A stretch of 64,000 bases of DNA from Pseudoalteromonas luteoviolacea (GTDB lineage: Bacteria > Pseudomonadota > Gammaproteobacteria > Enterobacterales > Alteromonadaceae). Below the pieces are notes generated by a model. It saw only the letters and a program-made list of their open reading frames with translations. It did no database searches and was not told the origin of the DNA. The translations under genes and the position numbers were made by a program. The DNA is taken from contig NZ_JAKFZS010000012.1 of NCBI RefSeq assembly GCF_021654285.1, positions 62,001 to 126,000 of the forward strand, in the 5' to 3' direction. Shown here piece by piece: positions 28,468-37,160 of this stretch (positions are counted from its first letter, which is position 1; every line of letters starts with the position of its first letter).

Positions 28468-28764
28468 TTAGGCTTTTATATTTAGCTTGCCCTGAAAATT
28501 TTTCCAACCCGGTGGAAATTTACCGCGTAACACATAAGAAAATGCGATTAACTCAGCGATGACATAATAGAGCTCTTCTGGGATCTCTTCATGTAAGTCT
28601 AGTTGCCCGAGCGTTTTCACCAGGGCAGGATCTTCGTGGATCATGATGTCTTTTTCTTTGGCCAAAGCGATGATCTCTTCAGCGAGTTCTCCAAATCCTT
28701 TACAGACAACTTCCGGCGATTTACCCGCTTCATATAATAGCCCAACGGCTGTTTTTTGTTCCAT
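28468..28764 (-). CDS. FhlB-type protein: free-standing FlhB C-terminal domain
   Basis: This 98-residue protein corresponds to the part of FlhB after its NPTH cleavage site. It aligns with the cluster's own FlhB from YSVALKY onward (here TAVGLLY), through VCKGFGELAEEI, and to IPEELYYVIAELIAFSYVLRG. It has no membrane domain and no NPTH motif. Such proteins (FhlB) are known in several bacteria and are thought to substitute for or modulate the cleaved FlhB domain in the export switch. It begins 2 nt after the FliK-type gene, so the two are co-transcribed. Confidence 0.85.
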   Translation of the reverse strand: MEQKTAVGLLYEAGKSPEVVCKGFGELAEEIIALAKEKDIMIHEDPALVKTLGQLDLHEEIPEELYYVIAELIAFSYVLRGKFPPGWKNFQGKLNIKA

Positions 28765-28766
28765 AT

Positions 28767-31319
28767 TTATACCTTTATGTTGACGATAGCGTGTTTATCG
28801 TAGAACTGTTTGACTTGCACGGCATCTTCACGCAGTGCGATATCACCCACTTGCAGGCCATGGGCTGCAAGCTTGCTTCTCAAGGCGTCCAGATGCGGTT
28901 CGGCAAGCTGGCATACGCTAGGGCTGTCACCAACAATTTCGCAATCTACGGCTTTGTCCATAAGCTCAGCTTGGACACTTAGCTGTCCCAGTGCTTCATA
29001 GTCAAAGTTTAGCCTGACAAACCATACTTGCTTTTCCGGCAACCCCGCTTTTGCCGGTTTTTTGTAGTTGCCTATTTGCAATTCACTTTGTCTGCACTCT
29101 GGTGGGGTTTTCATCGGCAAGAATAAGTTGATGAGCAGTTGACTCTCACTGTCAAACTTTTGACCAAGTGCTTGCGTTTGGTTTGTTGGTGACATGGCAT
29201 TTTGGATAAAGCCAAGTTCCTCAACCAGATTGTGCTGTGCTGATAAATTCACAGCCTGAATAAACTGCTTGGGTTGCTGTAATTTATTTCCGGGAAATAA
29301 GGTTTCTACCATGCTGGCGATACGTTGTTCTTGTGACACATTTTTTGGCAGTTGAGCTTCATTTTGAGTACTGAGTTGTGTGCCTAGTAGTGTTACAAGT
29401 AATTTATCTAATGCTTGAGTAAAGCTCGTCATAGGCACATTGGTGTTCAGCGGCGTTGCGATACTCGGTAAACGACTAAACAAATCTTGGCTAACCATGT
29501 CTGGTGTTGCTTTTCCTTCGTCCATTAAGCGTGAAAATGCCTGGTGAACAAGCCGAGTGAGATCCACCGACTGGCCGCTTTTAAAGGTCATCTTTTCTGA
29601 GATTTTCTCGCTCAACAATGCGGGATCTTTGAGATCTGGTGTTTGCGTTTCTGTTAATGCAGCTTCTCGCCAAGGTTTGCTAAGTATATGTGCCAGTGGC
29701 AGTGATGCAGGTACTGCATTTTGTGATTTTTGGGCGCCTCGCAGCGGGATCACATCCGTTAATTGCATTTGTGTCGCGAGTTTTGTTTGCGTCATGCTGA
29801 GCTGATCAGCTGTAATTGGCCCGTTACTTTTTGGTAATGCTGCAGAAAGGACTTGTTGGATCAGTTGCAAACGCATCTCAAATGGCACTTTTGCTGTGCT
29901 GCTTTGTGCACTTTGCAAAGTATTTACAGGTGAGCTTGCTTGTGTGTTTGGCGTGCTCACTGATTGCTTATTGTCACCTTGAAGAGCAAAGTTATTTGGC
30001 TTGCTGTTATCAGGGGGAGTACTTTTAGCTTTTTGCTGCTCTGTTGTGTTTGCGTCACCAAAAGGTGATTGTGGGGCTTGGTTTTTTGCATTAACAAGTC
30101 CTTGTTTGTGCATAGCGGATTGATTTTGTGAGTCCAGCCCAGAGAAATTTTGTTTAATACCTTCAGAGAGTGTCATTAACGCTATGCTGGTAGGGCGCAG
30201 TGCTGCTGATGTGTAAAGTGGCTGGTGTAAATAGCTTTTGGCTGTAGCAGTGATAGATGGAATTTGCTGGGCTGGATGCTGATTGGTCCTATTTGCATCT
30301 TGCTGTGCAGCGCGATTAAAAAATGGTGTCTGTGTTATGGCTTGCAAGGCCTGCTTTACGGTTTGCTTTATATCAGCCAAGGAAACGTTAAAAAGCGGTT
30401 TGTCATATTTTAATGTTTGCTCTTTGTATGACTGGGTCGCCTCTTTTAATTGAGTTTGAAATGCTTGAGTATCTAGCTTGGGTAAAATACTTTTAAGTGA
30501 TGTAGCCAGTTTGATTTTAGTTGACTTAGTCGCGATTGCGACTTCAATCCCATCCGGTGCAGTGCTTAGCTTAGCACCATGCCATACTTGCTTTTGTAAT
30601 TGCTTTAATTCAGTAGGTGTTGGTGTTTGAATTTGCGTAATGTCATGCTGATGTCGACCGAGCTTCAGCGTGCCTTTACTTTGCGTCAGCTGCAAATAGT
30701 TAGATGTTTGTTGACTGAGCTGACTGACTAATTTTGCAATGGCCTTTTTGGCAACCGGCATTTGATGCAGCTTGTCGCCAAACATATTAAATACTTGCAT
30801 CAAGACTTTATCACTTTTGGCGCTTAGGCTCGCGACCAATTTAGATTCTTGCTGCAATAAGTTGCCTATGCTGGGCGGAATTGGCACGTTTACCCCAAGT
30901 TTAGGTAAAGCGAGTTGTGAATGAGGTGTTTGTTTTATTTGTGCGTCGGTTTGAATGGCACTGTGATCGCCAAACCCTTTTAATACGCCAAGTAAACTGA
31001 GCAGTGATTGTGCTGATTTTAACGATAATTTCGCTTCAGGTGTCACAAGGGTTAGGACAGTGCCAGTGGCATCTAATTTTAATTGTGCTTCCGGTAATTT
31101 CAAAACCTGATCTATGTTTGCTTCGCTACTTAAGCGTACCGGTTGCCAACGGCCTTCTAGCGCAACTTCCATTTGAATCGAGTCTGGTTTGATAACAATA
31201 TTACGCGCTAAAAATGTTTTATCGGCGTCTAATTGCGGTTGAGTGTTGCTACCTTGTGAAGATATTGTTGTCGTTGACACATTTGCCGGATGTTGTACAG
31301 GAATTGTTTGCTTATTCAT
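28767..31319 (-). CDS. Second FliK-type (hook-length control domain) protein
   Basis: An 850-residue, Gln/Ser/Thr-rich protein with a C-terminal Flg_hook-like domain near residues 755-830 (RLNFDYEALGQLSVQAELM, then a LRSKLAAHGLQVGDIAL end). The long N-terminal part is low-complexity, as in FliK rulers, but shows no clear similarity to the FliK at 6666-8948. It ends 2 nt before the FhlB-type gene, pairing a ruler-like protein with an FlhB switch-like domain. It diverges from ccmA. Family membership is reasonably sure; its role is unknown. Confidence 0.75.
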   Translation of the reverse strand: MNKQTIPVQHPANVSTTTISSQGSNTQPQLDADKTFLARNIVIKPDSIQMEVALEGRWQPVRLSSEANIDQVLKLPEAQLKLDATGTVLTLVTPEAKLSLKSAQSLLSLLGVLKGFGDHSAIQTDAQIKQTPHSQLALPKLGVNVPIPPSIGNLLQQESKLVASLSAKSDKVLMQVFNMFGDKLHQMPVAKKAIAKLVSQLSQQTSNYLQLTQSKGTLKLGRHQHDITQIQTPTPTELKQLQKQVWHGAKLSTAPDGIEVAIATKSTKIKLATSLKSILPKLDTQAFQTQLKEATQSYKEQTLKYDKPLFNVSLADIKQTVKQALQAITQTPFFNRAAQQDANRTNQHPAQQIPSITATAKSYLHQPLYTSAALRPTSIALMTLSEGIKQNFSGLDSQNQSAMHKQGLVNAKNQAPQSPFGDANTTEQQKAKSTPPDNSKPNNFALQGDNKQSVSTPNTQASSPVNTLQSAQSSTAKVPFEMRLQLIQQVLSAALPKSNGPITADQLSMTQTKLATQMQLTDVIPLRGAQKSQNAVPASLPLAHILSKPWREAALTETQTPDLKDPALLSEKISEKMTFKSGQSVDLTRLVHQAFSRLMDEGKATPDMVSQDLFSRLPSIATPLNTNVPMTSFTQALDKLLVTLLGTQLSTQNEAQLPKNVSQEQRIASMVETLFPGNKLQQPKQFIQAVNLSAQHNLVEELGFIQNAMSPTNQTQALGQKFDSESQLLINLFLPMKTPPECRQSELQIGNYKKPAKAGLPEKQVWFVRLNFDYEALGQLSVQAELMDKAVDCEIVGDSPSVCQLAEPHLDALRSKLAAHGLQVGDIALREDAVQVKQFYDKHAIVNIKV

Positions 31320-31346
31320 TATTCTAAATCAAATTTTCGGTAATCG

Positions 31347-31360
31347 GTCACAAGGTATTA
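31347..31360 (+). repeat. 14-bp direct repeat, copy 2
   Basis: This is the second copy of GTCACAAGGTATTA, in the 105-nt divergent gap between the FliK-type gene and ccmA, in the same orientation as copy 1 at 28429-28442. Confidence 0.5.
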
Positions 31361-31424
31361 TTCGTATTACAATATCACTATGATAGACTTACGCCCACAT
31401 TTAGGGTCGTGAGAATAACAAATT

Positions 31425-32048
31425 TTGCTAGAGATTAAGGCTTTAACTTGTATCAAACAAGACCGTTGTTTGTTCGAATCACTTAACTTTTCATTGTTAT
31501 CTGGTCAAATCATGCAAATAGAAGGCCCAAATGGTGCAGGAAAAACATCGTTGCTGAGAATAATAGCCGGTTTTTCTCAGCCAGATGAAGGTAGTGTTCT
31601 GTTTCATAAGAAAAATATTACTGAAGATTACGATGCGTTCGCTCAGTCCTTGCTGTTTATTGGACATAAAACAGGTGTTAATCAGCAGCTCACTGCCTAT
31701 GAAAATGTCATGCATTGGCTCACTGTTCATGGCTATAAAAGCGTACAAACGGAAATATATGACCTCCTTGGCAAGCTAGGTCTTGTCGGCTTAGAAGATG
31801 TCCCAATCAGAACCCTATCAGCTGGTCAACAACGCCGCGTAGCTTTGGTGCGTTTGTGGCTCAATGATGCCAAGCTTTGGATCTTAGATGAGCCCTTTAC
31901 TGCCTTAGACAAAAAGGGTGTTGCTATGTTACAGGCGCAATTTCAACTGCATTTGGATAACGGTGGCGCTATTTTGTTAACAACTCACCAAGATCTCACC
32001 AACTCGTTTAGCTCTTTGCAAACCTTGGTTTTGGAGTATCGCCACTGA
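31425..32048 (+). CDS. ccmA: Haem exporter ATP-binding protein CcmA
   Basis: CcmA is the ATPase of the CcmAB unit that releases holo-CcmE in cytochrome c maturation. The 207-residue ABC protein has Walker A GPNGAGKT (residues 34-41), the LSAGQQRR signature and LWILDEPF Walker B. The start is TTG at 31425: an in-frame stop lies 9 nt upstream and the next ATG would remove the first beta strand. Its final bases coincide with the ccmB start. Confidence 0.94.
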   Translation: MLEIKALTCIKQDRCLFESLNFSLLSGQIMQIEGPNGAGKTSLLRIIAGFSQPDEGSVLFHKKNITEDYDAFAQSLLFIGHKTGVNQQLTAYENVMHWLTVHGYKSVQTEIYDLLGKLGLVGLEDVPIRTLSAGQQRRVALVRLWLNDAKLWILDEPFTALDKKGVAMLQAQFQLHLDNGGAILLTTHQDLTNSFSSLQTLVLEYRH

Positions 32049-32734
32049 TGCAAGTAAGCAATTCATATTGGACGCTATTTTGCTCCGTTTATAAAAAAGA
32101 TGTCACACTGGTTTTTCGCCAACGGGCTGAAATCGTTAATCCGCTCCTGTTTTTCTTGATTGTCATTACTTTATTTCCCCTAGCGATTGGCCCTGAACCA
32201 GGCTTATTAGCGAGAATGGCGCCGGGGATTATTTGGGTCGCAGCGCTTTTATCAACTATGTTAGGGTTAGATAAGATTTTTCGTGATGATTACATGGATG
32301 GCTCATTAGAGCAGCTGATTGCTTCCCCTTATCCATTGCCATTGGCTGTATTAGCTAAAGTCGCGGCACATTGGACAACGGCTGGACTCCCCATGGTGGT
32401 CATGGCGCCCGTGTTTTCTATGTTGATGAATTTAGAGTCGCAAGCGCTCGGTGCCACCATATTAACGCTACTAATTGGTACCCCATTATTAAGTTTTATT
32501 GGTGCCATTGGAGCAGGCCTGACTGTAGGCTTGCAAAAGGGCGGTATTTTAATGAGTTTACTCGTTTTACCGCTATATATCCCAGTACTTATTTTTGCAA
32601 CGTCCGCTATTGATACTAGCATCATGTCTTTAGCATATAGTGGGCAGCTTGCAATCCTTGGTGCGATGTTAGCCGTCGCTTTAGTCGCCGCACCAATTGC
32701 TATATCGTCAGCTTTAAGAGTGAGTGTAAGTTAA
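32048..32734 (+). CDS. ccmB: Haem exporter membrane protein CcmB
   Basis: CcmB is the membrane partner of CcmA. The 228-residue product has six membrane segments and an N-terminal KDVTLVFRQRAEIVNPLLFF stretch typical of the family. The ATG overlaps the ccmA stop by one base (TGATG). ccmC follows after 1 nt. Confidence 0.95.
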   Translation: MQVSNSYWTLFCSVYKKDVTLVFRQRAEIVNPLLFFLIVITLFPLAIGPEPGLLARMAPGIIWVAALLSTMLGLDKIFRDDYMDGSLEQLIASPYPLPLAVLAKVAAHWTTAGLPMVVMAPVFSMLMNLESQALGATILTLLIGTPLLSFIGAIGAGLTVGLQKGGILMSLLVLPLYIPVLIFATSAIDTSIMSLAYSGQLAILGAMLAVALVAAPIAISSALRVSVS

Positions 32735-32735
32735 A

Positions 32736-33473
32736 ATGTGGAAGTGGTTACATCCTTATGCCAAAGCGGAGCGTGCTTACCAATTGTGTAACACTTTGCT
32801 TCCGTACTTTGTTGTGGTGTCCGTGCTATGTATTGTGGTTGGATGGGTGTGGGGGCTTGCGTACGCCCCAGCAGACTACCAACAAAAGGATAGTTACCGG
32901 ATCATCTTTATTCATGTGCCTTCGGCGATTTTGTCCATGGGGGCATACTCTTCTATGGCCATAGCCGCCATCATCGCATTGGTTTGGCAGCTACGAAATG
33001 CCGAGTTGGCTGTCATTGCAATTGCGCCAGTAGGGGCGGCGATGACTGCGATTGCGCTTATTACCGGATCTGCATGGGGCAAGCCAATGTGGGGCGCTTG
33101 GTGGGTGTGGGACGCAAGACTTACTTCAGAGCTCATCTTATTATTTTTGTATCTTGGTGTGCTCTCGCTATTCCATGCTTTTGAAGATAAAAAAGCAGGC
33201 GGTAAAGCAGCATGTATTTTAGCGATTGTAGGGGTGGTCAATCTACCGATTATTCATTTTTCTGTAGAGTGGTGGAATACGCTTCATCAAGGTGGCGCTA
33301 TCACTAAATTTGATACATCAGCAATTGATCCGTCGATGCTTTGGCCCTTATTGATTAATATTTTAGGGTTTGCAGCACTGGTCGGTATGCTTACTTTGAT
33401 CCGTCTTAAAAATGAAATTATACAGGTCGAAAAACATCGTCCTTGGGTCCGTCAATTAGTTAGCCGAGGTTGA
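32736..33473 (+). CDS. ccmC: Haem delivery protein CcmC
   Basis: CcmC binds haem and loads it onto CcmE. The 245-residue product has six membrane segments and the tryptophan-rich signature WGAWWVWDARLTSELI with flanking periplasmic histidines (FIHVPSA and IHFSVEWWNTLHQG). The length matches E. coli CcmC. Confidence 0.96.
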   Translation: MWKWLHPYAKAERAYQLCNTLLPYFVVVSVLCIVVGWVWGLAYAPADYQQKDSYRIIFIHVPSAILSMGAYSSMAIAAIIALVWQLRNAELAVIAIAPVGAAMTAIALITGSAWGKPMWGAWWVWDARLTSELILLFLYLGVLSLFHAFEDKKAGGKAACILAIVGVVNLPIIHFSVEWWNTLHQGGAITKFDTSAIDPSMLWPLLINILGFAALVGMLTLIRLKNEIIQVEKHRPWVRQLVSRG

Positions 33474-33475
33474 TT

Positions 33476-33682
33476 ATGCAGTTTGAATCATTTAGCGACT
33501 TTATCGCCATGGGCGGTTATGGATTTTATGTTTGGCTCTCTTTTGGAAGCTGTGCCGTCATCATATTGGGCCTGTTATTTGGCTCTCTGTACGAAGGCAA
33601 ACAACTAAAACAACAAGTAAAGTCTCAAATGGCCAGAGAAGAACGCATTAAAAAGGCCAAAGAAATGGAGGCACAGGTATGA
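33476..33682 (+). CDS. ccmD: Haem exporter accessory protein CcmD
   Basis: CcmD is a small single-pass protein needed to release holo-CcmE from CcmABC. The 68-residue product has a [21 protein letters not shown] membrane segment and a charged cytoplasmic tail. I use the ATG at 33476; a TTG two codons upstream is possible. The stop overlaps the ccmE start (ATGA). Confidence 0.9.
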   Translation: MQFESFSDFIAMGGYGFYVWLSFGSCAVIILGLLFGSLYEGKQLKQQVKSQMAREERIKKAKEMEAQV

Positions 33683-34158
33683 ACCCAAGACGTAAAAAGC
33701 GTTTGTTTACTGTCCTTGCCGTGATTTTCGGTATTGGTTCAGCGGTTGGTTTGACTTTGTATGCGTTGCAAGAAAATATCAACTTATTCTACACACCGAG
33801 CGAGTTAGTGAACGGTAAAGGGCCAGAATTAGAGAAACCAACAATTGGCCAAAAGCTGCGTATAGGCGGTATGGTTGTGCCTGGTTCAGTGGTGCGTGAT
33901 GAGACTTCATTAGATGTTGAATTCAAACTCATTGATACAGGGCCACTTGTGACCATTCGCTATCAAGGCATTTTGCCTGACCTGTTTCGAGAAGGGCAGG
34001 GGATTGTTGCTCAGGGAACTTTGATTGAACCCGATGTGATAGAAGCCTTTGAAGTTTTAGCAAAGCACGACGAAGAATATATGCCTTCTGAAGTGGCTGA
34101 GGCAGTAAAAGGGATCAAGCACGAAAAACCTAAATATAATTTAAATAGCGAGAACTAG
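33679..34158 (+). CDS. ccmE: Periplasmic haem chaperone CcmE
   Basis: CcmE carries haem covalently from CcmC to the CcmFH ligase. The 159-residue product has an N-terminal anchor ([20 protein letters not shown]), an OB-fold domain, and the haem-binding H130 followed by Y134 ([13 protein letters not shown]), the same numbering as in E. coli. A shortish disordered C-terminal tail follows. Confidence 0.97.
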   Translation: MNPRRKKRLFTVLAVIFGIGSAVGLTLYALQENINLFYTPSELVNGKGPELEKPTIGQKLRIGGMVVPGSVVRDETSLDVEFKLIDTGPLVTIRYQGILPDLFREGQGIVAQGTLIEPDVIEAFEVLAKHDEEYMPSEVAEAVKGIKHEKPKYNLNSEN

Positions 34159-34159
34159 T

Positions 34160-36112
34160 ATGATCCCAGAAATAGGATATTTTGCGCTAGTTTTAGCTAT
34201 GGCACTGAGCCTGCTTCTTTGTATTTTCCCGCTTTGGGGTGCATATACGGGCAACTTAAGGTTGATGCGTGCAGCCCCATCTTTAGCACTCGGGCAATGT
34301 TTATTTGTATTGTTTTCTTTTGGCATTCTTATTTATATCACGTTGACGGATGATTTTACCGTTGCGTACGTGGCACATCATTCAAGTAGCACCTTACCTT
34401 GGTACTACAAGGTGACCTCAACGTGGGGCGGACATGAAGGTGCGATTTTACTCTGGTTAGTCATGCAATCTAGCTGGACGGCACTGGTTGCTTTGATGTC
34501 AAAATCATTGCCATGGGTGCTCAGAGCACGTGTACTTGGCGTACTGGGTTTCCTTGGCGTTGGTTTCATGTTGTATACCTTGTGGATGTCGAGCCCATTT
34601 GAGCGTCTGTTACCTTACTTTCCGGTTGAAGGGCGTGATTTAAATCCGTTGTTACAAGACCCCGGTATGATCATACATCCACCGCTGCTGTATATGGGCT
34701 ATGTGGGTTTGTCTGTGTCATTTTCATTTGCCATTGCCGCATTATTAACAGGCAAATTAGATAATACTTGGGCGAAATGGTCTCGACCATGGACCATGGT
34801 TGCTTGGGCATTTTTAACTTTGGGGATCACCATAGGTAGCTGGTGGGCTTATGCTGAACTTGGCTGGGGAGGCTGGTGGTTCTGGGATCCCGTTGAGAAC
34901 GCCTCGTTGATGCCTTGGTTAGTTGCCACAGCCTTGCTGCATTCGTTGGCAGTGACTGAAAAACGCGGGGTATTTAAATCTTGGACCGTATTGCTGGCTA
35001 TTGCCGCGTTTAGCTTATGTCTGTTGGGCACCTTCATTGTTCGCTCCGGCATCATCGTCTCTGTACATGCGTTTGCCACAGATCCTGACAGAGGTTTGTA
35101 CATATTATCTTTCTTAGCTGTGGTTGTGGGCGGCAGTTTGGCTTTGTATGCCGCACGTGTTTCTCAAGTCCATAGTGAAGGTCGTTATCGATTTGCTTCT
35201 CGAGAAGTGGCTTTGTGGCTCAATAATATTTTCTTAGTGGTTGCGACCTTAATTGTATTGTTAGGGACTTTACTGCCGATGATCCACAAAGAATTAGGCC
35301 TTGGCTCAATTTCAATTGGGGTACCTTTCTTTAATCAGATGTTTGCCATTTTAATCGTGCCATTCGCACTGCTGTTAGGGATTGCCCCAATGTTGCGCTG
35401 GAAGCAAAACACATTGTCTCCGTTGGCAAAAAAATGGTTGGTCAATGTTGCGCTTAGCCTTGTGGCGACGGCTGCATGGTTGTTTTCTAGTTATGAGCAA
35501 GTCTCTGCGCTGACTTTTATGGCGACGGTACTGGCGGTTTGGATTGTGTTTTCAACCATCGCTGATTTACTGCAAAAAGTATCATTGCAGACATCTATTT
35601 CAGAAGGTTTCAAACGACTCGGTTTGAGCTATTGGGCCATGGTACTGGGTCATGTTGGACTCGCGTTTGTGATTGCCAGTGTAACTTTGACTTCTGCTTA
35701 TTCGGTAGAACGTGCTGTTGCTATGAAGCCTGGAGATATTGCGACCTTAAATGAGTACCAATATCGCTTTGATGGAGTCAAAGAGATACGAGGGCCAAAC
35801 TACAGCGGTCATGCTGGGGTCGTAACAGTACTTAAAAACGATGAGTTTATAACGGAGCTTTATGCCGAAAAGCGGTTATACGATATTGGCATGCAATTTA
35901 TGACAGAGGCAGCCATTGATGATGGGTTCTTCCGTGATTTGTATCTGGCTTTAGGTGAGCAAATGAGTCAAGGTGCTTGGTCATTACGGATTTATCATAA
36001 GCCTTATGTTCGTTGGATGTGGCTGGGCGGGATTTTGATTTCCTTGGCAGGTTTCGTCGTGCTGGCAGATAAACGCTACCGTCGTCGTGTGAAAAAAGAG
36101 GCTCAAGTTTAA
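34160..36112 (+). CDS. ccmF: Cytochrome c haem lyase subunit CcmF
   Basis: CcmF is the large membrane subunit of the haem ligase. The 650-residue product has many membrane segments, the WGGHEGAILLW motif, and the haem-handling signature GGWWFWDPVENASLMPWLVA. It starts one base after the ccmE stop and is followed by ccmG. Confidence 0.97.
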   Translation: MIPEIGYFALVLAMALSLLLCIFPLWGAYTGNLRLMRAAPSLALGQCLFVLFSFGILIYITLTDDFTVAYVAHHSSSTLPWYYKVTSTWGGHEGAILLWLVMQSSWTALVALMSKSLPWVLRARVLGVLGFLGVGFMLYTLWMSSPFERLLPYFPVEGRDLNPLLQDPGMIIHPPLLYMGYVGLSVSFSFAIAALLTGKLDNTWAKWSRPWTMVAWAFLTLGITIGSWWAYAELGWGGWWFWDPVENASLMPWLVATALLHSLAVTEKRGVFKSWTVLLAIAAFSLCLLGTFIVRSGIIVSVHAFATDPDRGLYILSFLAVVVGGSLALYAARVSQVHSEGRYRFASREVALWLNNIFLVVATLIVLLGTLLPMIHKELGLGSISIGVPFFNQMFAILIVPFALLLGIAPMLRWKQNTLSPLAKKWLVNVALSLVATAAWLFSSYEQVSALTFMATVLAVWIVFSTIADLLQKVSLQTSISEGFKRLGLSYWAMVLGHVGLAFVIASVTLTSAYSVERAVAMKPGDIATLNEYQYRFDGVKEIRGPNYSGHAGVVTVLKNDEFITELYAEKRLYDIGMQFMTEAAIDDGFFRDLYLALGEQMSQGAWSLRIYHKPYVRWMWLGGILISLAGFVVLADKRYRRRVKKEAQV

Positions 36113-36114
36113 TT

Positions 36115-36687
36115 ATGAATCGAAAAATACTGGGCTTTTTGCCATTCTTAATTTTTGTTTTGCTGTGCGTATTTTTATATCAAGGTTTGTTTGGTAACCC
36201 TAGAGAGTTACAAACCGGTCGATTAGGGCAAACTATGCCGAGCTTTAATTTACCTGATTTAATGGATGAAAATAAACGCTGGACAGAAAAAGAGTTACTG
36301 GGTGAAGTATATTTGATGAATGTGTGGGGTACTTGGTGCCCTACATGTATTGCTGAGCTGGGGTATTTAACTAAGTTGCGTGAGCAGGGCGTTAAAATAG
36401 TGGGCTTGTATTATGAGCAGGCCTATGACCCAGATTTTGGTGACCATTTTGATATCAATGCACTTAGAGAAGAAGTCGATACCATGTTAAGCCGAGCGGG
36501 TAACCCTTATCAGTTTAATATTTTGGACTTAGAGCGCAGTCTTGCGTTGGATCTTGGGGTATCGGGCGCACCAGAGACTTTTTTGGTTGATAAGGAAGGT
36601 ACAATTTTGCTGCATCACACTGGAGATATTAACCAGCGAGTATGGCGAAATAAGTTCTTACCTGTCCTTGAGGAGTTGCAACCATGA
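36115..36687 (+). CDS. ccmG: Thiol:disulfide interchange protein CcmG (DsbE)
   Basis: CcmG keeps apocytochrome CXXCH thiols reduced. The 190-residue product has an N-terminal membrane anchor and a thioredoxin fold with the active site W74-C75-P-T-C78. The GAPETFLVD segment carries the expected cis-proline loop. It overlaps ccmH by 4 nt. Confidence 0.95.
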   Translation: MNRKILGFLPFLIFVLLCVFLYQGLFGNPRELQTGRLGQTMPSFNLPDLMDENKRWTEKELLGEVYLMNVWGTWCPTCIAELGYLTKLREQGVKIVGLYYEQAYDPDFGDHFDINALREEVDTMLSRAGNPYQFNILDLERSLALDLGVSGAPETFLVDKEGTILLHHTGDINQRVWRNKFLPVLEELQP

Positions 36688-37160
36688 AGATCAGACATGT
36701 GATGCTGTTGGTGATGATATTGCTGTTAAGTGCCACAGTTGCCAATGCTGCTGAAGATAAGTATGAATTTAAAAATGCTGAGCGAGCACAAACATTTAAA
36801 GAGCTGACATTAGAACTTCGCTGTCCAAAGTGTCAGAACCAAAATATTGCCGACTCAGATGCGGTTGTTGCAAAAGACTTACGCGATAAGGTTGTGGCTC
36901 TAGTACAAGAGGGTAACTCTAAGCAAGAAGTAATTGATTACATGATTGATAGGTACGGGTATTTTGTGCACTACCAGCCGCCAGTGACGCCTGCGACTAT
37001 CATTTTGTGGGTGCTGCCAGTGATCATCGTTGTGTTAGGTTTTGGTTTTATCGTGTTTAGACAAAAGAAGGCATCAAAGAAGCAGCAGTGGAGCGCAGCA
37101 GATGATGAAAGACTCGAACGGTTGATTGCACAGTATCAGCGTAAGGAGCGCCAGCAATGA
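36684..37160 (+). CDS. ccmH: Cytochrome c maturation protein CcmH (CycL/NrfF type)
   Basis: This is the apocytochrome thiol-binding subunit of the haem ligase. The 158-residue product has a signal peptide ending near VANA, the motif L45-R-C47-P-K-C50, and one C-terminal membrane segment (about residues 104-126). It is the short CcmH form, with the TPR part encoded separately as ccmI, and overlaps ccmI by 4 nt. Confidence 0.95.
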   Translation: MKIRHVMLLVMILLLSATVANAAEDKYEFKNAERAQTFKELTLELRCPKCQNQNIADSDAVVAKDLRDKVVALVQEGNSKQEVIDYMIDRYGYFVHYQPPVTPATIILWVLPVIIVVLGFGFIVFRQKKASKKQQWSAADDERLERLIAQYQRKERQQ

